Shown here: one piece after another, positions 46,297 to 57,994 of the stretch
How the letters are laid out: each line of letters begins with the position of its first letter
How positions within the stretch are numbered: position 1 is the first letter of the stretch
Assembly: GCA_948470475.1 (NCBI GenBank)
Contig: OX419345.1
Coordinates: forward strand, 18,591,239-18,655,238
DNA: 64,000 nucleotides
Source of the DNA: Galaxea fascicularis
Lineage: Eukaryota; Cnidaria; Anthozoa; Scleractinia; Euphylliidae
Reading direction: 5' to 3'
The notes under the pieces: generated by a model
Told to the model about the DNA's origin: nothing
The model's input: only the letters and a program-made list of their open reading frames with translations
The model's database searches: none
Position numbers and translations under genes: made by a program

Positions 46297-46854
46297 TAGT
46301 TTTCTGACAGACTTGGTTCTTCGTTCTAAGTATTAACGTCATCAGTCTGCTAAATGCCACAGTCAACACATGATTCTGATCAGTCGCCACCTGTTGCAGC
46401 TGTCTACGTCTGAACTTGCTTCCAAGTCCGATCGCAAATACTTCAACACCAGTAGCTTTCATCCGAGCAGCGGGTGGACCAACCCGGTCCTGAGAAATAC
46501 CATCGGTTAGTAGAAGTAACACTCGTTTTCTTCTTCGGACAGAGAGCCCCTTGAAGAGGTAACTCCGAGTAAAGTCCAAGGCCCTGCCAATCTTCGTCCC
46601 TCCTCGGGGATAACGGATCATTCCAATCGCCCTACGAAGTTGAGCCTTCGATGAATATCGTTTGAAGCCGAAGATTGGGATCGGACGAGACGAGAATAAA
46701 ACGAGGCCGACTCGGGATTTTCCGCGTGATACCTCGAAGAAACTGACAAGAGATTTAATGAAGTTTAGCATGCGACCGAAGTTTCCTTTTCCTTGGTATT
46801 CGATACTTCCGGAACCATCAACCAGAAAACCGAGGTCCACTGGAATACTGCACA
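46297..46854 (-). CDS. VWA domain exon V6
   Basis: 186 residues. MIDAS complete: DGSGS with IEYQGKGNF loop, GGTKIG, LTDG (ISQD). Ends QVCQKT, a three-residue tail before the donor. Belongs to the 5′ subgroup with V1, V3, V5 and V10 (ISQD after the Asp, SLVSFF in the second helix). Confidence 0.92.
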
Positions 46855-47114
46855 CTAAAAAGAATATACAAAAAGAAAAGATGAACAAGTAAAAAATTAC
46901 AACCCCCACCTCTGAGAAACAAAGGACAATTAGAGATCATGTGTGAGGAACTATCCTTAGTATGACAAGCAATTTACAGGCTCTGCACGGAGCCCAGATA
47001 AGTGGGATCAAGAGCATCGTAAAGTAATTTATAACAACAAAGTTGTGAAATTTGAACGTTTGTTTTATTGCAGATTAGACTAACGTTAAAGTGTATTTTG
47101 ACACATTTACTTAC

Positions 47115-47147
47115 TCTCTGGGCGAGGAGGCGTTGGTGTAAAGGGAA
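47115..47147 (-). CDS. Pro-rich mini linker exon k11
   Basis: 33 nt, class 1-1, peptide PFTPTPPRPE. Forms a double linker with k10 between L7 and V6. Same start as k4 (PFTPTP). Confidence 0.7.
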
Positions 47148-47315
47148 CTAAAGGCCAAAGAAGAGAATAATGGAAAGTAAAATAAGCACAGTGGAAATAA
47201 ACAAAACATCAAATGTAAATTTACGCTGCAACAAAAAGTCTTCCATCTGTTTATCCATGCCTGGCATAAATATTTATCCATCTTACGTTGATAGATACAC
47301 AAAGAACGTACTTAC

Positions 47316-47342
47316 CAGGCGGTGATGGAGATATTGGGACGA
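47316..47342 (-). CDS. Pro-rich mini linker exon k10
   Basis: 27 nt, class 1-1, peptide VPISPSPP. Good splice sites (TTTTGTAG acceptor, GTAAGT donor). Confidence 0.68.
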
Positions 47343-47616
47343 CTACAAAAGAGAAAAAAACATTACGAAGCATTTAATTTAATATAAAATTGGTAGATTT
47401 TAATTCATACTTCAAAATTTTCGAAAGACTAGCATTTTATCTTTAATCAAAGCCGGCACAGAGAGAAAAACGCGAAATTATAACACCAACAAAAAACGGA
47501 AGATCTAACGGAGGACGTTTTACTCTTCTTATTAACTTAACTTTCAAAATAATAATCACGAAAACAAAAGATGATAAAAAACCACATTCTTGGAAAAATC
47601 TCAATACTTAACCTAC

Positions 47617-48252
47617 TTTTCTTAAAGCAGCGTTTCCGTGCTCCTTCAATCTGCTTTGCTGTCAAGGCAACGCTGTAAACTTGAAGACAAGAAATTTTCC
47701 CACGGAATGCTCGTCGATCTCCGATTCTGGCGCCCATTCTGATCGGATAATTCGTAGCCAGATAAAAGCGGCCTATGCTTTGGCGCGCAACAGGCCTGGA
47801 GTTCAACCACAATGTGGCGACACCAGTGTTGTAATCATAGGTGGCTCCAATGTAGTTCCAAGCACGGTAACGCGGTTTCTTTGAGTAAGTGGCCACTGAA
47901 GATGTCCTTCCTCGAGAACGTTTTACAAAGCGGACAAAAAGAACTCTAGGTCCCACCATCCACAAGTGAACGCCAAAGCCATGGGTGTCGTAGTTAAATA
48001 TAGGACCAGATCTACCATTGTGGTAGATCCATGCTAGAATGGTCATGGATCGCCTAGTGTCAAGGTTGCCGTTATTTGGAAATTCGATGTAGCTGTTTGA
48101 CGACCCGATGAAAAGAGTTGAGCCGTCCGGACGTCCATCTGGGCCTGGAGCAGGCTTGACATTAGATGGTGTGCCTCGTTGGTTATTTTTAGTGATATCT
48201 TTGGTTCCTGATTCCTTGTCAAGGGGGAATATGGCCACGATTAGTGGCAATT
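47617..48252 (-). CDS. LamG domain exon L7
   Basis: 212 residues. IVAIFPLDK, FPNNGNLDTRRSMTILAW, NYDTHGFGVHLWM, ARIGDRRAFRGKISCLQVYS, KRCF. The donor GTAGGT is chosen over the nearby GTTAAG because it keeps phase 1. Follows L6 through k9. Confidence 0.9.
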
Positions 48253-48457
48253 CTGTGAAAGAAAGTCGGTTCAAATAGTAGTTTCAGCGTTTCAGAGGCA
48301 CTACTTACAATCTTCGGATTAGCATTCAATAAAACAAAAATTAAACAAAAGAACAAACGAATTAGAAAAAAAAAGAGAGAGAAGAACGAAAAAAGGGACA
48401 AATTGCAGAAAACAAGGAGAGACAAACAATCAAACAAACAAATGAATGAATAATTAC

Positions 48458-48487
48458 CGGGTGGTGGCGGGGTGTGAGGAGGACCTC
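48458..48487 (-). CDS. His/Pro mini linker exon k9
   Basis: 30 nt, class 1-1, peptide GPPHTPPPP between L6 and L7. The 5′ intron 48488-49366 contains the fold-back element listed next; the remainder, 48890-49366, shows nothing. Confidence 0.7.
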
Positions 48488-48536
48488 CTACGAGAGAAAT
48501 CAATAAAATTCCAAATCAGTACACATATATATACAT

Positions 48537-48886
48537 CCTGGGTGCCAGAGGTTATTTTTTTCCTTTGGAGGAGGGAAATTACGCGGCGAAGCCGCAACCA
48601 CGAGGGGCAAAGCGCCGAGAGGGAAAAATAACCTCTGGTCGCACAAATGCTAAACCTCATTTCCGTGCTGTGCGGTCACCTGGGAAACCACGCTTTTCCT
48701 AAGCCAATCAGAGTTGTTTCACGACGCTTTCCCAGCTTACATGAAACAATAACTGTGATTGGCTTAGGAGAAGCGTGGTTTCCCAGGCGACAGCACAGCA
48801 CGGAAATAAGGTTCAGCATTCGCGTGACCAGAGGTTATTGTTTTCCTCTCGGCGCTTCAAAGGAAAAAATGACCTCTGGCACCCAG
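48537..48886. mobile_element. 350-bp palindromic MITE
   Basis: Outer ends CTGGGTGCCAGAGGTTATTT and the inverse of AATGACCTCTGGCACCCAG pair over about 27 bp. Inside, GCGCCGAGAGGGAAAAATAA near 48612 pairs with the block near 48855, and 48655-48715 pairs with 48755-48820 through TTTCCGTGCTGTG and GTGGTTTCCCAGG. Nearly the whole element folds on itself. Both flanks are TA-repeat sequence, consistent with an AT-rich target. Non-coding. Confidence 0.85.
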
Positions 48887-49366
48887 TGTAATATATATAG
48901 TAAAAGATGCAATTATGCATTTAGCAGACTAGGTAATAGCTCAAAGGTTTTAAAAATGGCCGCTAAATGTTCTGTTTATGCTGTCCTTCCGTAACATGTT
49001 TATATAAATAGTTTGGGCACTTGTACAGTTACTGGAAGCTTTGTGAGACAGTGCAATTTAGAAAATGGTTTCTCGTGTACATTTATGTACATCAACTAAT
49101 CTTTTTTCTCAGGAATAGCCAACAAATTTATCATGTCGAGATAGATCACTTTTTTATGCACAGGAGACAAATTACGTGTACACTACTGAGCTTCTTCTTC
49201 TGGTTTGAAAAAGGGAGCTGCCAACGGTTTAAGAATAAGAAAATTCATTTAGCGGAAGAAAAAAAAAATCAGAATCAAGTAAAACCATCTTCCTTAGCTT
49301 GCCCCTTGATCTCTAAAAACATAAAAAAAATAAAGGGCAAGGCATAAATTGGGCTGTTTTCCTTAC

Positions 49367-49996
49367 CTCTAAAACAGATATTTCTGCGCTTGCGCATCTG
49401 AGGGCCATTCAGCGCCACATCAAACACTTGCATACAGGCGATACGACCACGGAAATATGTTCGCGATCTAGGCCTACTTCCCATGATGACAGGGTAGTTA
49501 GTGGCTAGCCTGAGACCTCTTCCAATGTTCCTCTGTGATATAGGTGTAGACTCACGCCAGAGAGTAGCCAGTCCCGTCTTGCAATCGTAACTCGCACCAA
49601 TATAGTTCCACTGTCTTGGACGGAGACCGCGAGCCCTCAGTACGAAGCCGCCTTTACCAGATCTCCGTACGAACTTCACATATAGTGTTCTTTGCCTAAT
49701 AACCCAGAAGCTTACACCTGAACCCCGTGGATTGTAGTAGAATATCGGTCCGCCTCTTTCAGGGTACACCCACGCGAGAAGGGTGATCGAGTTCCTAGTG
49801 TCGATACCTCCGTTGTTAGGAAAATATATGTAACTGCCTCGTGTGCCGGGGAAATAATACGAGCCCCTGGGAAAACCGTCTGGGCCGGGACCAAGACGAA
49901 CTCCTCTAGAACGTCCGGGTTTGTTCTTTCTTGGACCAATGTCGCGTCCTTGGGTTCTGCTGTTGAGAGGGTATAATGCGACGGCACGTGGTGGCC
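49367..49996 (-). CDS. Divergent LamG exon L6
   Basis: 210 residues. AVALYPLNS, FPNNGGIDTRNSITLLAW, YYNPRGSGVSFWV core (SGVSF for NGWGVHF), GRIACMQVFD, NICF. The ARIGDRR loop reads SRPRSRTYF. The frame is continuous. The 5′ intron 49997-50378 shows nothing. Confidence 0.88.
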
Positions 49997-50378
49997 CTGT
50001 AGAACATAGATGGGTATATTTTTCGCTTGAAAATTTTACTCATGTAATGGCAGAACGTTTGCAACATTTTACTCAGTGACCATTGCCAGCGGTGCATTCA
50101 TTTAAGGCTTTGGCTATTTGGTTAAGTGTGTACATGTGTCCTTTAATTTGAATGCCTGGGTATGAGGCTAATAGGCAAAATATCGTTAGGATAAGTAATT
50201 GAATGTAAACTGAATAACGTGGCCGCCTTTCATTTGATTAATCTTATAAACTGAACTACATACTTCAGATCCACTTTTCAACAAGAATACAAAGGTTAAC
50301 ACGACAATATATAATCAATCGAACGGCCAGGCCAAATAATAAAAACATATGTCTAGCATATCATGGTGAGAAACTTAC

Positions 50379-50399
50379 TTGTTGGTGGAGGAACGACCG
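50379..50399 (-). CDS. Seven-residue linker exon k8
   Basis: 21 nt, class 1-1, peptide VVPPPT. Supported by a T-rich acceptor (TTTGTAG) and a GTAAGT donor. The V5 exon upstream already ends in its own proline tail. The 5′ intron 50400-50779 shows nothing. Confidence 0.62.
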
Positions 50400-50779
50400 C
50401 TACAAAGAAAAAAGAAAACTAGTTTTAGTCCACGTCGTAGATTATTAAACTATGGCTACCGTGGTACCTCTTATTTCCATCATTTACAAGCGAACACTCT
50501 TTCCTCTGGAGACTTGAAACATACGTAATTTAAAATCAATTTTACTCCGAAAATCACGTGCTACTTCAGTAAGAGAACAAAATGTGCCTTTAAAAAGTTG
50601 CGATATCCAACACGGCCGGGGAAAGTGGACAAAGATAGGCATTGGAGGTAATAGTTACAAAAGAAGACCAACTAAGTAGCCAGCGGTTCACAAGAAATGC
50701 TAAACGCCTGTTTCCAGTTCACGCTTCTCTACCACCCGTCTAGTAAATAAATGATACAAAAGTTTGATGAGAGACTTAC

Positions 50780-51117
50780 GCCCAGGCGTTGGCATCGTAG
50801 GTTGACAAACTTTGTATTTGATAGCCTTGACCACTTTGCCAAGACGACCAAATCCAGCGGTAAATATATTGAGCGGGCTTGAGGCAATGAGCTGTAATTG
50901 ACTCCTTCTGAACCCAGAGCCGATGCCCAACGAGAAAATCTCCACGCCATGTCTTCTGAGGCTCAATGCAGGTCTTCGCACATCATCCGAGGAGACGCCG
51001 TCGGTTATAACAAGCAAAGCACGTTTACGTCCACGTATGGCCGGCCGGCGGAATAAGCGTCTTCTAGCATTACGCAAGGCTTTTCCAATGTACGAACCAC
51101 CTCGTCGGTAACGGTAT
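50780..51117 (-). CDS. VWA V5, 3′ exon
   Basis: 338 nt, phase 2 in, phase 1 out. GGSYIG (Thr to Ser), ITDG intact. After CQ it continues PTMPTPG, so part of a linker is fused to the domain exon. Confidence 0.88.
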
Positions 51118-51233
51118 CTATAATAGTGAAAAGCTGCAATGAACCTCTGAGTACTAGTCGGGGGGTGGTGGTGGGAGTGAGGAAGAAGAGGAGGAGGAGT
51201 GGATTGATGACAATCTAACGTTCTCCAACTTAC

Positions 51234-51465
51234 CTGATCCGTCCAATCGCTCTCACTACTTGGGCCCGAGAGCCATATCTGTTGAAGCCGAATATGAATC
51301 GCGAGCGAGAATGAAACACCATCACACTAACCCTGGTTCCTCGTGTAGACAGTGGAAAGAAGCTCACCAAAGACTTTAAAAAATCGATGACCTTTTGGAA
51401 GTTTTTACGTCCAATACTACGAGAGGCGTCGATAAGAATGCCAAGATCCACGCGAGATCTGCAAA
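51234..51465 (-). CDS. VWA V5, 5′ exon
   Basis: 232 nt, phase 1 in, phase 2 out. First MIDAS element DASRS is kept. The split lies after GRIR, upstream of the GGT motif, a different place from V3 and V10. The intron 51118-51233 is only 116 bp. The assembled domain has 190 residues. Confidence 0.88.
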
Positions 51466-51610
51466 CTGAAAAGAAAACAAAGGGGTCAGTTATCATTCCG
51501 TATAATTGTATCACTTTTAATTGCTATTACCATTTAAAGCTCTTATAACCAAACCAACAAACAATAAAGAACAGTAACACCACCACCTACAATAATTACA
51601 GAATATTTAC

Positions 51611-51634
51611 CTGGTGCTGGAGGAAGAGTGGGAA
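51611..51634 (-). CDS. Mini linker exon k7
   Basis: 24 nt, class 1-1, peptide PTLPPAP. Joins L5 to V5. Confidence 0.68.
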
Positions 51635-51743
51635 CTGAGAAGAAATCAAATGGCAGCAGTAAGTAGTATACTTTGTTATAAACAACGAGAACAGCAAAGA
51701 CAAAGAGAAAGTTAAGTTGAATGCACTGCCTAGCAATACTTAC

Positions 51744-52412
51744 CTGGACGGAAGCATTTCTTCTTCAGGGCAACGATCTGGGGTCGTGTGAGTGCCACGT
51801 TGAAGATCTGCAAACACGCAAGCCGTCCACGAAAGACGTGACGAATCCCCGGTCTCTTACCGATAATTATGGGGTAATTAGTGGCCAATCCATTTCTGAA
51901 CTTTCCAACATTTCTCTGCGCTACTGGGTAGCTATTAATGAATAAAGTCGCTAGGCCAGTTTGGTGGTTATAAGTCGCTGCGATGTAGTTCCACGTCTTT
52001 GGTTTGATCCCGCGACCAATCAGGGCCTTTACTCTGCGTCCGGACTTCTTGCGTGGCATTAGCCGAAAATAAAGTTGGCTTAAACGAGTAATCCACAAGT
52101 GAACACCCCATCCTTTCGGGTTGAAATGGACTAAAGGACCCGGGGCCTCAGGGAACACCCAAAATATTATCGTCAGTGAATAACGAGTATCAAGACAGCC
52201 ATTGTTGGGAATGACAGCATAGCTTGTTCTTCTCCGTCTACGTCTTCTCGTTACCCCAGGGAAGTAATAAGCGCCTTGGGGATGTCCGTCGGGGCCTGTG
52301 ATGTACGAAACCCCTACAAATCGTGCTGGTGGATTCTTGTACTGACTAGTATCTCCACCACTCGCGGCATTGGCGAACGGGTAGGTGGCAACCGCTCCCC
52401 TTGATAAAATAA
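51744..52412 (-). CDS. Type-B LamG exon L5
   Basis: 223 residues, the longest LamG here. AVATYPFAN, a basic insertion TRRRRRRTSYAV, then IPNNGCLDTRYSLTIIFW, HFNPKGWGVHLW, GRLACLQIFN, KKCF. Type-B Cys present. Follows V4 with no linker; the intron 52413-52865 shows nothing. Confidence 0.92.
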
Positions 52413-52865
52413 CTGAAAAAAGACAAAACGATTCAAGTTGCATGGCAAGTCCCCTCAGAGAATAAGTCACGTTTCGATTTGTTCCATAAAATTATTCAAT
52501 CGGCCTTGGAGAAACTACAGAGCTCGGGTGTTGTGTCTTTTTATGAGAGCAGCGCGGTTTCCTTGCTGAAGGTTACAAGGTGATGGTGAGTACTATAATT
52601 TTAACTCGCAAGAACACATAACATTTCCGCAGTGACATAATCCAGGCAGAACGATTAAGGAAGAAAAGAAATATTGCTGTCACGATTAAGTTAGGTTATT
52701 AAATATTTGATTTGATACGTGTTTCTTCTTAATAAAGAACCGTACTGAGCTACAACCGAATTCTTTCAACGGAGACATGAAAACAGCACACAAGACAAGG
52801 GCACTGCAGGTAATGGATTGTAAACAATATACAAGGACATGTCAACAGAGTGTTCAACAACTAAC

Positions 52866-53414
52866 CTGGAGAATAACACATCCTGTCCTTGATAGTCCTC
52901 ACGAGGGTTACCAAGCGACGGACATCAGTGGTGAGCACGTGATATCTATCAGTGGCAATCTTTTTCAAGAAGTTGAAACTGACACGACCAACTCCCAGTG
53001 TAAATACTTCCACTCCTACGGCATGTAAGATCCGAGCAGGCCTGATAACATTATCACGTGATGTGCCTGTAGTGACAAGAATGAGCACCCTCCTTCGGCC
53101 ACATTTAGGTTTGCCATAGAAGAGGAACTTTTTGGTATACAACAAGGCTTGGGCTGTTCTTCGTCTCCTGCCACGCAGCAGACTTAATTTCCCGATTTCA
53201 CGGTAGACCTGTGCTCGGCTGTAAGACCGACGGAAGCCAAACACGAGTCGTTGTCTTGAAGCGAATAGAACCAAACCTATCCTTGTTTGCGTTCTCTGTA
53301 CGTCGAATCGTCTCACAGTTTCTTTTAAGTACTCGATGATTCGCGCAAAGGTGGCTCTGCCAATCTGTCTGGATCCGTCAATGAGAAAACCAAGGTCGAT
53401 CTTAGCTCTACAAA
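52866..53414 (-). CDS. Type-B VWA exon V4, MIDAS lost
   Basis: 183 residues. DGSRQ (last Ser lost), GRRRRTAQ, VTTG for LTDG. Type-B Cys in YGKPKCGRRR. Ends CYSPG like V7 and V8. Confidence 0.92.
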
Positions 53415-53503
53415 CTAATAAAAACACACGAATTGTAGGATTATAACAAGACATATTTGCATACAATAACATACGTTTTGTTACACAAATTGTATATACT
53501 CAC

Positions 53504-53557
53504 TTCTTGGGGGTGGTTTTGGTTGTGGAGCTGGAGGGGGTCTCGTTGGCGTTGGCA
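53504..53557 (-). CDS. Pro-rich linker exon k6
   Basis: 54 nt, class 1-1, peptide PTPTRPPPAPQPKPPPR. The 5′ intron 53558-54308 shows nothing. Confidence 0.8.
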
Positions 53558-54308
53558 CTACAAACAAATAATGTAAAATAAAATATAATTAAACATTTAG
53601 AGATTATCGCTTTTTCTTATGTTACCTGGTAAACAAGAGAGAACGAATCGGGAGTTGGAGGATAGAGTAGACAAACACCTTTTTGCTTTTTTACCAAGTT
53701 TTTCTCTAACCTGTTTTTTCCGCTCTTCGTCAACGTTTATCATGTAATGCCACAGTCTCCTGGGGCAACTAAGCACGCATTTTAAAGCGCTTTCTACACC
53801 AAAAGCATCTCAGCCTGTTTCGACATCACAACTTCACTGTCGCACAACTAATTTCCTTTTTCATATGACATGAACAACATGAACGACATGAACAAAACAA
53901 TTGCTACTTAGAGATTAGAGGACAGGTGATAATTTAAATGAAACTAATTGCACTTAAGGTCTGATTGTCTCTAGCAACCGCTACCATCTCGGTACAGAAA
54001 CTGTGGAAAGTCATGGAGAGAATGGTGAAATTGAAGAAATCTTTGGGTAGATACAGGACTGCGACAAATAGCAGTGGTCGTTTGTTGTGAAGGAACTTTG
54101 TTTTAGATGACGCAAATTTAAGACCTTCTTCCGCGGGTATCAAGCCCCTCTCTCCAACTGCAGTCTGTTATTTTCCCGTTACGTAAACGACCCCAAAATC
54201 CTTTACTACTGCGAGGGTGGCAAATTGAGACAGTTACTTTGATTGGTTTCCCATTTTGTATCTATGGACTGGCCAAAAAAGAGCGCCAACTACGTCATGC
54301 ACACGTAC

Positions 54309-54944
54309 CTGAGAGGAAACACTTTCTTTTGGCTTCGAAAATCTGCTTTCTTTTCAAGGCAACGCTATACAGCTGCAAACAGAAGAGCCTTCCCCGAAAG
54401 TAAGTACGACTTCTTTTGGTAGCACCCATTCGAATCGGGTAGTTGGTGGAGAGGCGTATTCTACCAAGACGACGTCTTGCTACCGGCTGAGAATTCACCC
54501 ATATTGTGGCGATGCCAGTTCGCTCATCATAAGTGGCGCCGACGTAATTCCATGCTTTGTACTTCAACCGCCTGCTTTTCACCGGATAAGTCATCTTTCC
54601 ACTACGGCGTACAAAGCGCGCGAAAAGTTCTCGCGGGCGAGTTGTCCACAAGTGCACTCCAAACCCATTTGGGTTGTAGTTGACAATAGGCCCTGCACGA
54701 CCTTCATGGTACACCCAGATCAAGATAGTAATGGAGTACCTGGCGTCTAGGCGTCCCGTGTTAGGAATTTCCACGTAGCTGGTGTGTTTTCCGTAGAATA
54801 TAGTAGAACCGTCTCGGCGACCGTCAGGACCTAAGCCGTACCTCACGCCGACAACTCGAGCGTTTGGGTTTTTTCTTCGACTTATGTCGCGTCCACGTCT
54901 TGGGCGATCAAGGGGATACACGGCCAATGTTCTGGGTAGAGGTA
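54309..54944 (-). CDS. LamG domain exon L4
   Basis: 212 residues. LAVYPLDR, IPNTGRLDARYSITILIW, NYNPNGFGVHLWT, GRLFCLQLYS, KCF. Closest to L2, which supports the duplicated four-domain cassette. The 5′ intron 54945-55267 shows nothing. Confidence 0.92.
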
Positions 54945-55267
54945 CTATTTTAAACAAGTAAACAGAATCATTAAAATTTTCCTGAACTATATCTCACGTT
55001 TCAATGACGATTTTGGTGTGATTACTGAATCTTGTGCGAGTTTTCTTCTGAAGCCTGAAAATGAGGGGGACAAACATTAAATGCTATATGTTTTGTGTCC
55101 ATGTTGCAAACTTCCATCTAATGGAAAAGTGGCCAGCATTATTTTAGTGATTGGCTAAAGGCGTGCAAGGAGTTAAACACGGGAGTGGCGTGAGGCATGT
55201 TCCATGTTCACAAGGTCACCCCTCGTCCCACAATTATTGTATTAAGATTATAGGTGATACTACTTAC

Positions 55268-55282
55268 CTCTTGGTGACGGTG
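55268..55282 (-). CDS. 15-nt micro-exon linker k5
   Basis: Class 1-1, adds five codons' worth of sequence (PSPR plus split codons). Acceptor TTTTTCAG and donor GTAAGT are both strong. It sits where a linker is expected between V3 and L4. The intron on its 5′ side, 55283-55691, shows nothing. Confidence 0.62.
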
Positions 55283-55691
55283 CTGAAAAATAAAATTGAA
55301 GAAAGAAAATCAACTCTTTACGTTGAACCTACAGAGAAACAGCAGTCCAATATTTTCTAAAATGAATGGGCGATTGAAACGTTTTTTTAAAACCATTTCG
55401 TTTCAAACTGGAAATCAGACGTTAGCCATTAAAAAGGGACAGGTAACCACAAACCTTTTTGCAGTTTCTATTAAATGGGACTGTGATCGGGCGTTCCTTG
55501 TATTTGGTTTTCTAAATTGGTAGTCTACAATGTGATAAGCCCTACTTTACCATTACGATATCAGGTGACATCAACATCATTGAGAAACGTTAAGTAACTG
55601 ACGATTTCGCACCACTTTTGGTATTACGTGACGAAGGGGTAGCTCCACACTATGTTCTCCAATGTCGTGAGATCACAACAGGTGTACTTAC

Positions 55692-55948
55692 TCGGTGTCC
55701 GCTGACAGGCTTTGGTTTTAATTTGCTTTATAACTTGTCCAAGTGATCTGAACGACACTGTAAATACATGACTGCTGTCGGTGGCTATTTGCCTCAGCTG
55801 CGATTTCCGATATCCTCTTCCAATACCAAGCGCAAACACTTCACAGCCAGTTGCGCGAAGGATACGAGCTGGCTCCTTAACCCTATCCTGGGATATACCA
55901 TCGGTAAGGACCACAGCTACTCTCTTGCGACCTCGTGCAGCTCTTCCC
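55692..55948 (-). CDS. VWA V3, 3′ exon
   Basis: 257 nt, phase 2 in, phase 1 out. Contains GRKRVAVVLTDG (third MIDAS element) and ends ACQRTP. Confidence 0.88.
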
Positions 55949-56665
55949 CTTTGAACAAGATATTAACTTTACTAAACCTCGTTATTGTGGGAGGTAACTG
56001 GCTGGTGGATGAAGCGGTCAATATCAAATGAGTACTATTCTACGATGAGGACCTATGATGGTTATACCTCTACAAAAACTAATACTTTAACGACCAATTC
56101 GGTCTAGAATCAAAGGGCCACAGGTGTATCAATAGAAAGACTGTTAAGTGTCGCTTTCATCAGATCAGTTAAATCACGTTTATTCATTAAATGACATCGT
56201 AATTTATTGAACATATGAATTAAATTTTGGTTAATCGACAACTCTTGTTCTATTGTGAGCTAGCTTTGTTGAAACAACCAATCACTGGCCTCAGATTGAC
56301 CTCACGTGAAAATCCTAAAAATCATCCAATCAGAAGGCACCTTCTCATCTAAATAACTACATGCAAAATTTGATCGCCGTCTTCTTTCGTTTTCGCATGA
56401 GATAAACAGTCCGGGCAGCATTTTTTCAGAAATATTCTCTGCTCCCTCCTCCCCCCCACCCAAAGCTTTTGCTCATTCATTTCTTTTCAATCTTTAAGGG
56501 ATTAAGTGCGATATCTGCATTGTCTCTAATAAGTAAGCTATTCGCTGGATCAAGCAGTAACGTAGTACATGCAATCTAAGAGAAACTGCGTATTTCTTTA
56601 AGGTTGCTTTGTGTACACTTGATTTTACTTAGTTTTTTTTGTGTACAATATATGTTAAGTCTTAT

Positions 56666-56841
56666 GATTGCTTCAATGGACAAATTCTAAATAAGAAAAC
56701 TAATTTAAGTACCAATGGGATACAAAGAAATACTAATAATAATAACACTATAGATAATATTTATCATTCAGGTTCCCATTGCTTCAATGAACAAATTCTA
56801 AACAAGAACAATAATTTAAGTACCAATGAGATAACAAGAAA

Positions 56842-56898
<57 letters not shown>

Positions 56899-56935
56899 TA
56901 ACAATAACACTATAAATAATTATCATTCAGGTTCC
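56666..56935. repeat. Two-copy tandem repeat with AAT microsatellite
   Basis: The unit attgcttcaatgXacaaattctaaa...catTcaggttcc occurs at about 56667 and 56778. The second copy is expanded by some 15 AAT triplets at about 56848-56895. A plus-strand frame through it encodes mostly Asn; I do not consider it a gene. Confidence 0.8.
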
Positions 56936-57270
56936 GAACTGGAGTCTGGTCAAGTTGTGTTACTTGTTTTAGATGAACCTAAGAAATACTAGATTTAAGA
57001 GCTTCAACTATGACTCTTTATATTCATGTACATTATTACTAATGATTTCTTATATACATACTATGCATGGTTCTTTACATGTAGATTACTATTCAAATGA
57101 ACATTCACTGTTAAATCAGTTCCAGTGCAGTATTGGATATTTTTTTTATTCAACTATTAGTCTCGTTGGTAGAGTTCCGTTCTGTGTAACGTTTACGCTG
57201 GTCTAATGAACACGGGAATCGGGATGAAGTGCTCCTCTCGTCACACTTCTACCCCCATAGACTCGATTTC

Positions 57271-57413
57271 CGGAGGCCCAACTCCCTCCGTCTCTAACCC
57301 CTGGAGTTAGGTTAGTGGAGGCCCACTCCCTTCAATAAGAGAGGAGGCCCATTACTCCCTCCTCTCTACCCAGGAAGCTCACAATGGCCCTGAGAGAAGG
57401 CTCACTCCCTCCT
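57271..57413. repeat. GGAGGCCCACTCCCTCC minisatellite
   Basis: Four imperfect copies of a ggaggcccaCTCCCTcc motif within the V3 intron 55949-57690. The intron holds these two repeat tracts and is otherwise unclassified. Confidence 0.55.
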
Positions 57414-57690
57414 CTTTATCCACTGTGTGCATCCCCTTGGGCTGTAGTTTTTGTTTTTCTTCACACTCCAGGGGCTCCTGGGGCTAAATCATTAATTGAG
57501 CACTTTGTCAACCACTTTCCCATTTTCAGCCACACAAAGTTGTTGCGGTCCTTATTTTAAGAGGAAACAAGGCGAACTCTATTAACAGCAAAAATAAATT
57601 CCCAATTCAGGGGGTGAAATTTTCCTTGTTTCTGGTCTCTTTAATATCCGGCAGTGTTTTATTGACTGCATTCCTTAAGACCGCCATTAC

Positions 57691-57994
57691 CTGTAGAGAT
57701 ATCCTCGGGCGAATGATAGTGCTTTTCCGATCCTGGTTCCGCCTCGGGGATATCTCAGGTTATCGACAGCCTGGAGGATGGCCGCCCTGGTATAGTATCG
57801 AGTAAAGCTGAAAATAGGTATAGCCCGGTGTGTGTACAGGATGACACCAACACGGGTTTCTCGGCGAGAGATCGGAAAGAAGCTAACCAGAGACTTGACG
57901 AAATTCAGGAGGCGAGCGAAGTTTCCTCGGCCGTAGCGCTCAATACTGGAGGAGCCGTCAATAAGAAATCCCAAATCCAGGGCAACTGCACACA
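57691..57994 (-). CDS. VWA V3, 5′ exon
   Basis: 304 nt, phase 1 in, phase 2 out. DGSSS with IERYGRGNF loop and GGTRIG. The split follows RGYLYR, seven or so residues beyond the V10 split. With the 3′ exon the domain has 187 residues and a complete MIDAS. The 5′ intron 57995-58529 shows nothing. Confidence 0.88.

Noticed and set aside
56639..56992. Plus-strand open frame with a long Asn run
   Set aside because: It is created by an AAT microsatellite inside a duplicated intronic repeat; codon content follows the repeat and there is no domain or splice context.
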